Assembly (NCBI GenBank): GCA_946221065.1
Contig: CAMIIO010000004.1
Span: forward strand, 186,001 to 250,000
Direction: 5' to 3'
Length of the DNA stretch: 64,000 nt
DNA from: an uncultured Rothia sp.
GTDB taxonomy: Bacteria > Actinomycetota > Actinomycetes > Actinomycetales > Micrococcaceae
Part shown: positions 62,466-64,000 of the stretch, in pieces
How the letters are laid out: every line of letters starts with the position of its first letter
Position numbering within the stretch: the first letter of the stretch is position 1
The notes under the pieces: generated by a model
Database searches by the model: none
Told to the model about the DNA's origin: nothing
The model's input: only the letters and a program-made list of their open reading frames with translations
Program-made: the position numbers and the translations under genes

Positions 62466-63194
62466 TTAGAGCTTTTCGTGCAGGATGTTCAGATTCTGTG
62501 CAGTCCACCGCGTGCCAAGCACCTTACCATCTGTGCCAATCTCATAAAGCAATGCCTCCACCTTCTCATCGTTTCTTCCGTGGGCAATGAGCTCTAACGA
62601 AATCACCACCTGATCTTCCGGGATTCTCGTGGAGCTCACGGCGTTAAGATTGAAATCCTGTTTAAGCACGGCATCAACCGTTTTGATACGCACATCAATC
62701 TCCGATTCCGGTAAACACCGAATCTCTAACGTGTACTGAGTATCGCGGTGAACACGCTGTTCAGCCACCTTGGAACTCTTTGACAGAATTTTCTCACCGA
62801 TAGGACGCAACAACATATTGGCAACCGCCACCAACCCTGCGCCGATAGCCGCAACCCAGATCAACCCCGCCCCCGCAAGCGTCCCCACAGCCGCCGCGGC
62901 CCAGAGCGTTGCAGCAGTATTCAATCCAGTAACCGAGATTCCCTGCTTCATAATGGCACCGGCACCCAAAAAACCAACACCGGAAACCACCTGGGCAGCA
63001 ACGCGAGTGGGGTCTGCCTGCCCACCATCAAAACCATAATGTCCCATAATCACAAAAAGTGTGGCGCCAAGGCTCACCAGCGCATTGGTACGAATACCGG
63101 CGGTACTGGCACGAAATTGTCGCTCCATTCCCAGCAAGCTACCCAGCTCCACCCCGGCAAGAATACGAACTACGATGTCGAGCCATTCAGGCAT
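62466..63194 (-). CDS. MgtC/SapB-family membrane protein
   Basis: A 242-residue protein. ATG 63194 with GGGGGA upstream (the frame extends to 63236). N-terminal MgtC domain: GSLLGMERQFRASTAGIRTN, VSLGATLFVIMG, VSGVGFLGAGAIMKQG and GLNTAATLWAAAAVGTLAGA, with about 5 TM helices, then an ACT-like soluble C-terminal domain. MgtC proteins inhibit F-type ATPase or aid growth under Mg2+ limitation (family knowledge). Confidence 0.92.
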   Translation of the reverse strand: MPEWLDIVVRILAGVELGSLLGMERQFRASTAGIRTNALVSLGATLFVIMGHYGFDGGQADPTRVAAQVVSGVGFLGAGAIMKQGISVTGLNTAATLWAAAAVGTLAGAGLIWVAAIGAGLVAVANMLLRPIGEKILSKSSKVAEQRVHRDTQYTLEIRCLPESEIDVRIKTVDAVLKQDFNLNAVSSTRIPEDQVVISLELIAHGRNDEKVEALLYEIGTDGKVLGTRWTAQNLNILHEKL

Positions 63195-63466
63195 AATGTG
63201 TCCCCCTAACGAGCGGTGCGCTCGCCGTTGAGCCACCGCTTTTCAGTCTACCGAGTCTCACCTGCACCCCGTACTCGCCGTGTGACTCATCGTTGCACGG
63301 TATGTCTTCTATTTCATTGTGTGAGTAATCTGAGCAATCATCCTGCCTTGTTGGAGAGTTCAAAACTATACTGGTTCAAATCATCGTCATTTCAACGGTC
63401 GATGTAATCTCCGACGTCAACGTCGCCGTCATATCACGGGATTTTCTCCCGAAAGGAGTTTTTATC

Positions 63467-64000
63467 ATGGCATACAAGACCACCAACCCGTACACCGGTG
63501 AAGTTCTCAAGGAATTTGAGACCGCTACCGAGGCCGAGGTTCAGCAGGCGATTGAGTCTGCCGATAACGCTTTCCAGCAGTGGAAGAACGTTCCGGTGAG
63601 CGAGCGCGTGCAGGTCCTGGAAAAGGCCGCTCAGATTCTTGAAGAGAACAAGACCGAGTACGCCAAGATTCTCACCACCGAGATGGGTAAGCTACTGGGC
63701 GAGGCAGAACTAGAGATTGACATCTGCATTGGCATGTTGCGCTACTACGTGAAGCACGGCGCCGAGCAGCTTGCACCGCGTTTTATTGCCGCCGCTGGTT
63801 TCCGCGATACCGACGTCGCGCTCGTCAACGAACCGCTGGGTGTGCTCTACGCCGTGGAGCCCTGGAATTTCCCCTACTACCAGGTGATTCGTATTTCTGC
63901 ACCGCAGTTCACCGCCGGTAACTCGCTGGTGCTCAAGCACGCCTCCAACGTTCCTCAGTCCGCGCTGAAGATGGTGGAGCTTTTTGAGCAAGCAGGCGCA
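63467..64000 (+). CDS. gabD: NAD(P)-dependent succinate-semialdehyde dehydrogenase, 5' part
   Basis: ATG 63467 with GAAAGGAG about 7 bases upstream; 178 codons are present before the window ends. It starts MAYKTTNPYTGEVLKEFETA, and has RVQVLEKAAQILEENKTEYA, TEMGKLLGEAELEIDICIGM and the cofactor-binding EPLGVLYAVEPWNFPYYQV. The catalytic Cys and Glu lie beyond the edge. Oxidises succinate semialdehyde or a similar aldehyde. Confidence 0.9.
   Translation, partial: MAYKTTNPYTGEVLKEFETATEAEVQQAIESADNAFQQWKNVPVSERVQVLEKAAQILEENKTEYAKILTTEMGKLLGEAELEIDICIGMLRYYVKHGAEQLAPRFIAAAGFRDTDVALVNEPLGVLYAVEPWNFPYYQVIRISAPQFTAGNSLVLKHASNVPQSALKMVELFEQAGA

Overview
The window reads as a chromosomal stretch of a Gram-positive actinobacterium of the family Micrococcaceae, most likely Rothia (R. 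dentocariosa or a close relative). This is inferred from gene content and base composition, not from a database match. Supporting signs are a mycothiol gene (mshB), a GluABCD glutamate importer, a monomeric NADP isocitrate dehydrogenase, the succinylated diaminopimelate branch for lysine (dapC, dapD, dapE), actinobacterial DUF3107, DUF3117 and DUF6113 proteins, and only moderate GC for an actinobacterium. No rRNA, tRNA or CRISPR array was recognised.

Layout. 1-5.4 kb: haem genes hemE (cut by the window edge) and hemA, then TetR, DUF3107 and a DEAD-box helicase. 5.4-13.9 kb: PHP phosphoesterase, Xaa-Pro aminopeptidase, an MgtE-N/CBS protein with DUF1003, Mrp, TatB, an O-methyltransferase and DUF3117. 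13.9-19.2 kb: a PIG-V-like membrane mannosyltransferase, a DivIVA-domain membrane protein and the gluABCD operon. 19.5-25.1 kb: an accessory, AT-rich segment with a decayed IS5-type element (terminal inverted repeats still visible), a gene desert, and a serine uptake and deamination cassette (sdaC, sdaA) followed by a YheO/DauR-like regulator broken by a frameshift on A AAA AAG. 25-35 kb: dapE, a sodium:solute symporter, dapD, galE, gltA, dapC, fdxA, DUF6113 and mshB. 35-36.6 kb: a PD-(D/E)XK-like gene split by one in-frame TAA. 36.7-50.1 kb: typA, a BCCT osmolyte carrier, pgi, pcp, small membrane proteins, an S9 peptidase, a NUDIX-LOG fusion and icd. 50.4-52.1 kb: a small AT-rich accessory patch beside tdk, with a frameshifted membrane protein, a remnant two-TM protein and a diverged duplicate of the tdk 3' end. 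52.3-64 kb: DUF2252, a LysP-like permease, OsmC, azlCD (azlC frameshifted), tpx, a UvrA-like remnant fused against a patatin gene, a tiny secreted peptide, a macro-domain protein, a frameshifted LppP/LprE-DUF6636 lipoprotein, GNAT, PhnA, MgtC and the start of a succinate-semialdehyde dehydrogenase.

Two things stand out beyond ordinary annotation. First, a family of three long perfect or near-perfect hairpins shares the same outer 12-13 bp arm but has unrelated inner arms, and all three lie between convergent genes; a second dyad family occurs twice. Second, four genes are broken at short homopolymer runs, which means indel errors in the assembly, recent decay, or slippage-based switching. Both patterns can be tested by comparison with other strains.

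Metabolically the region combines lysine/peptidoglycan precursor synthesis, TCA entry and isocitrate oxidation, glutamate, serine, lysine and branched-chain amino acid transport, osmolyte uptake and thiol/peroxide defence, as expected of a host-associated commensal.
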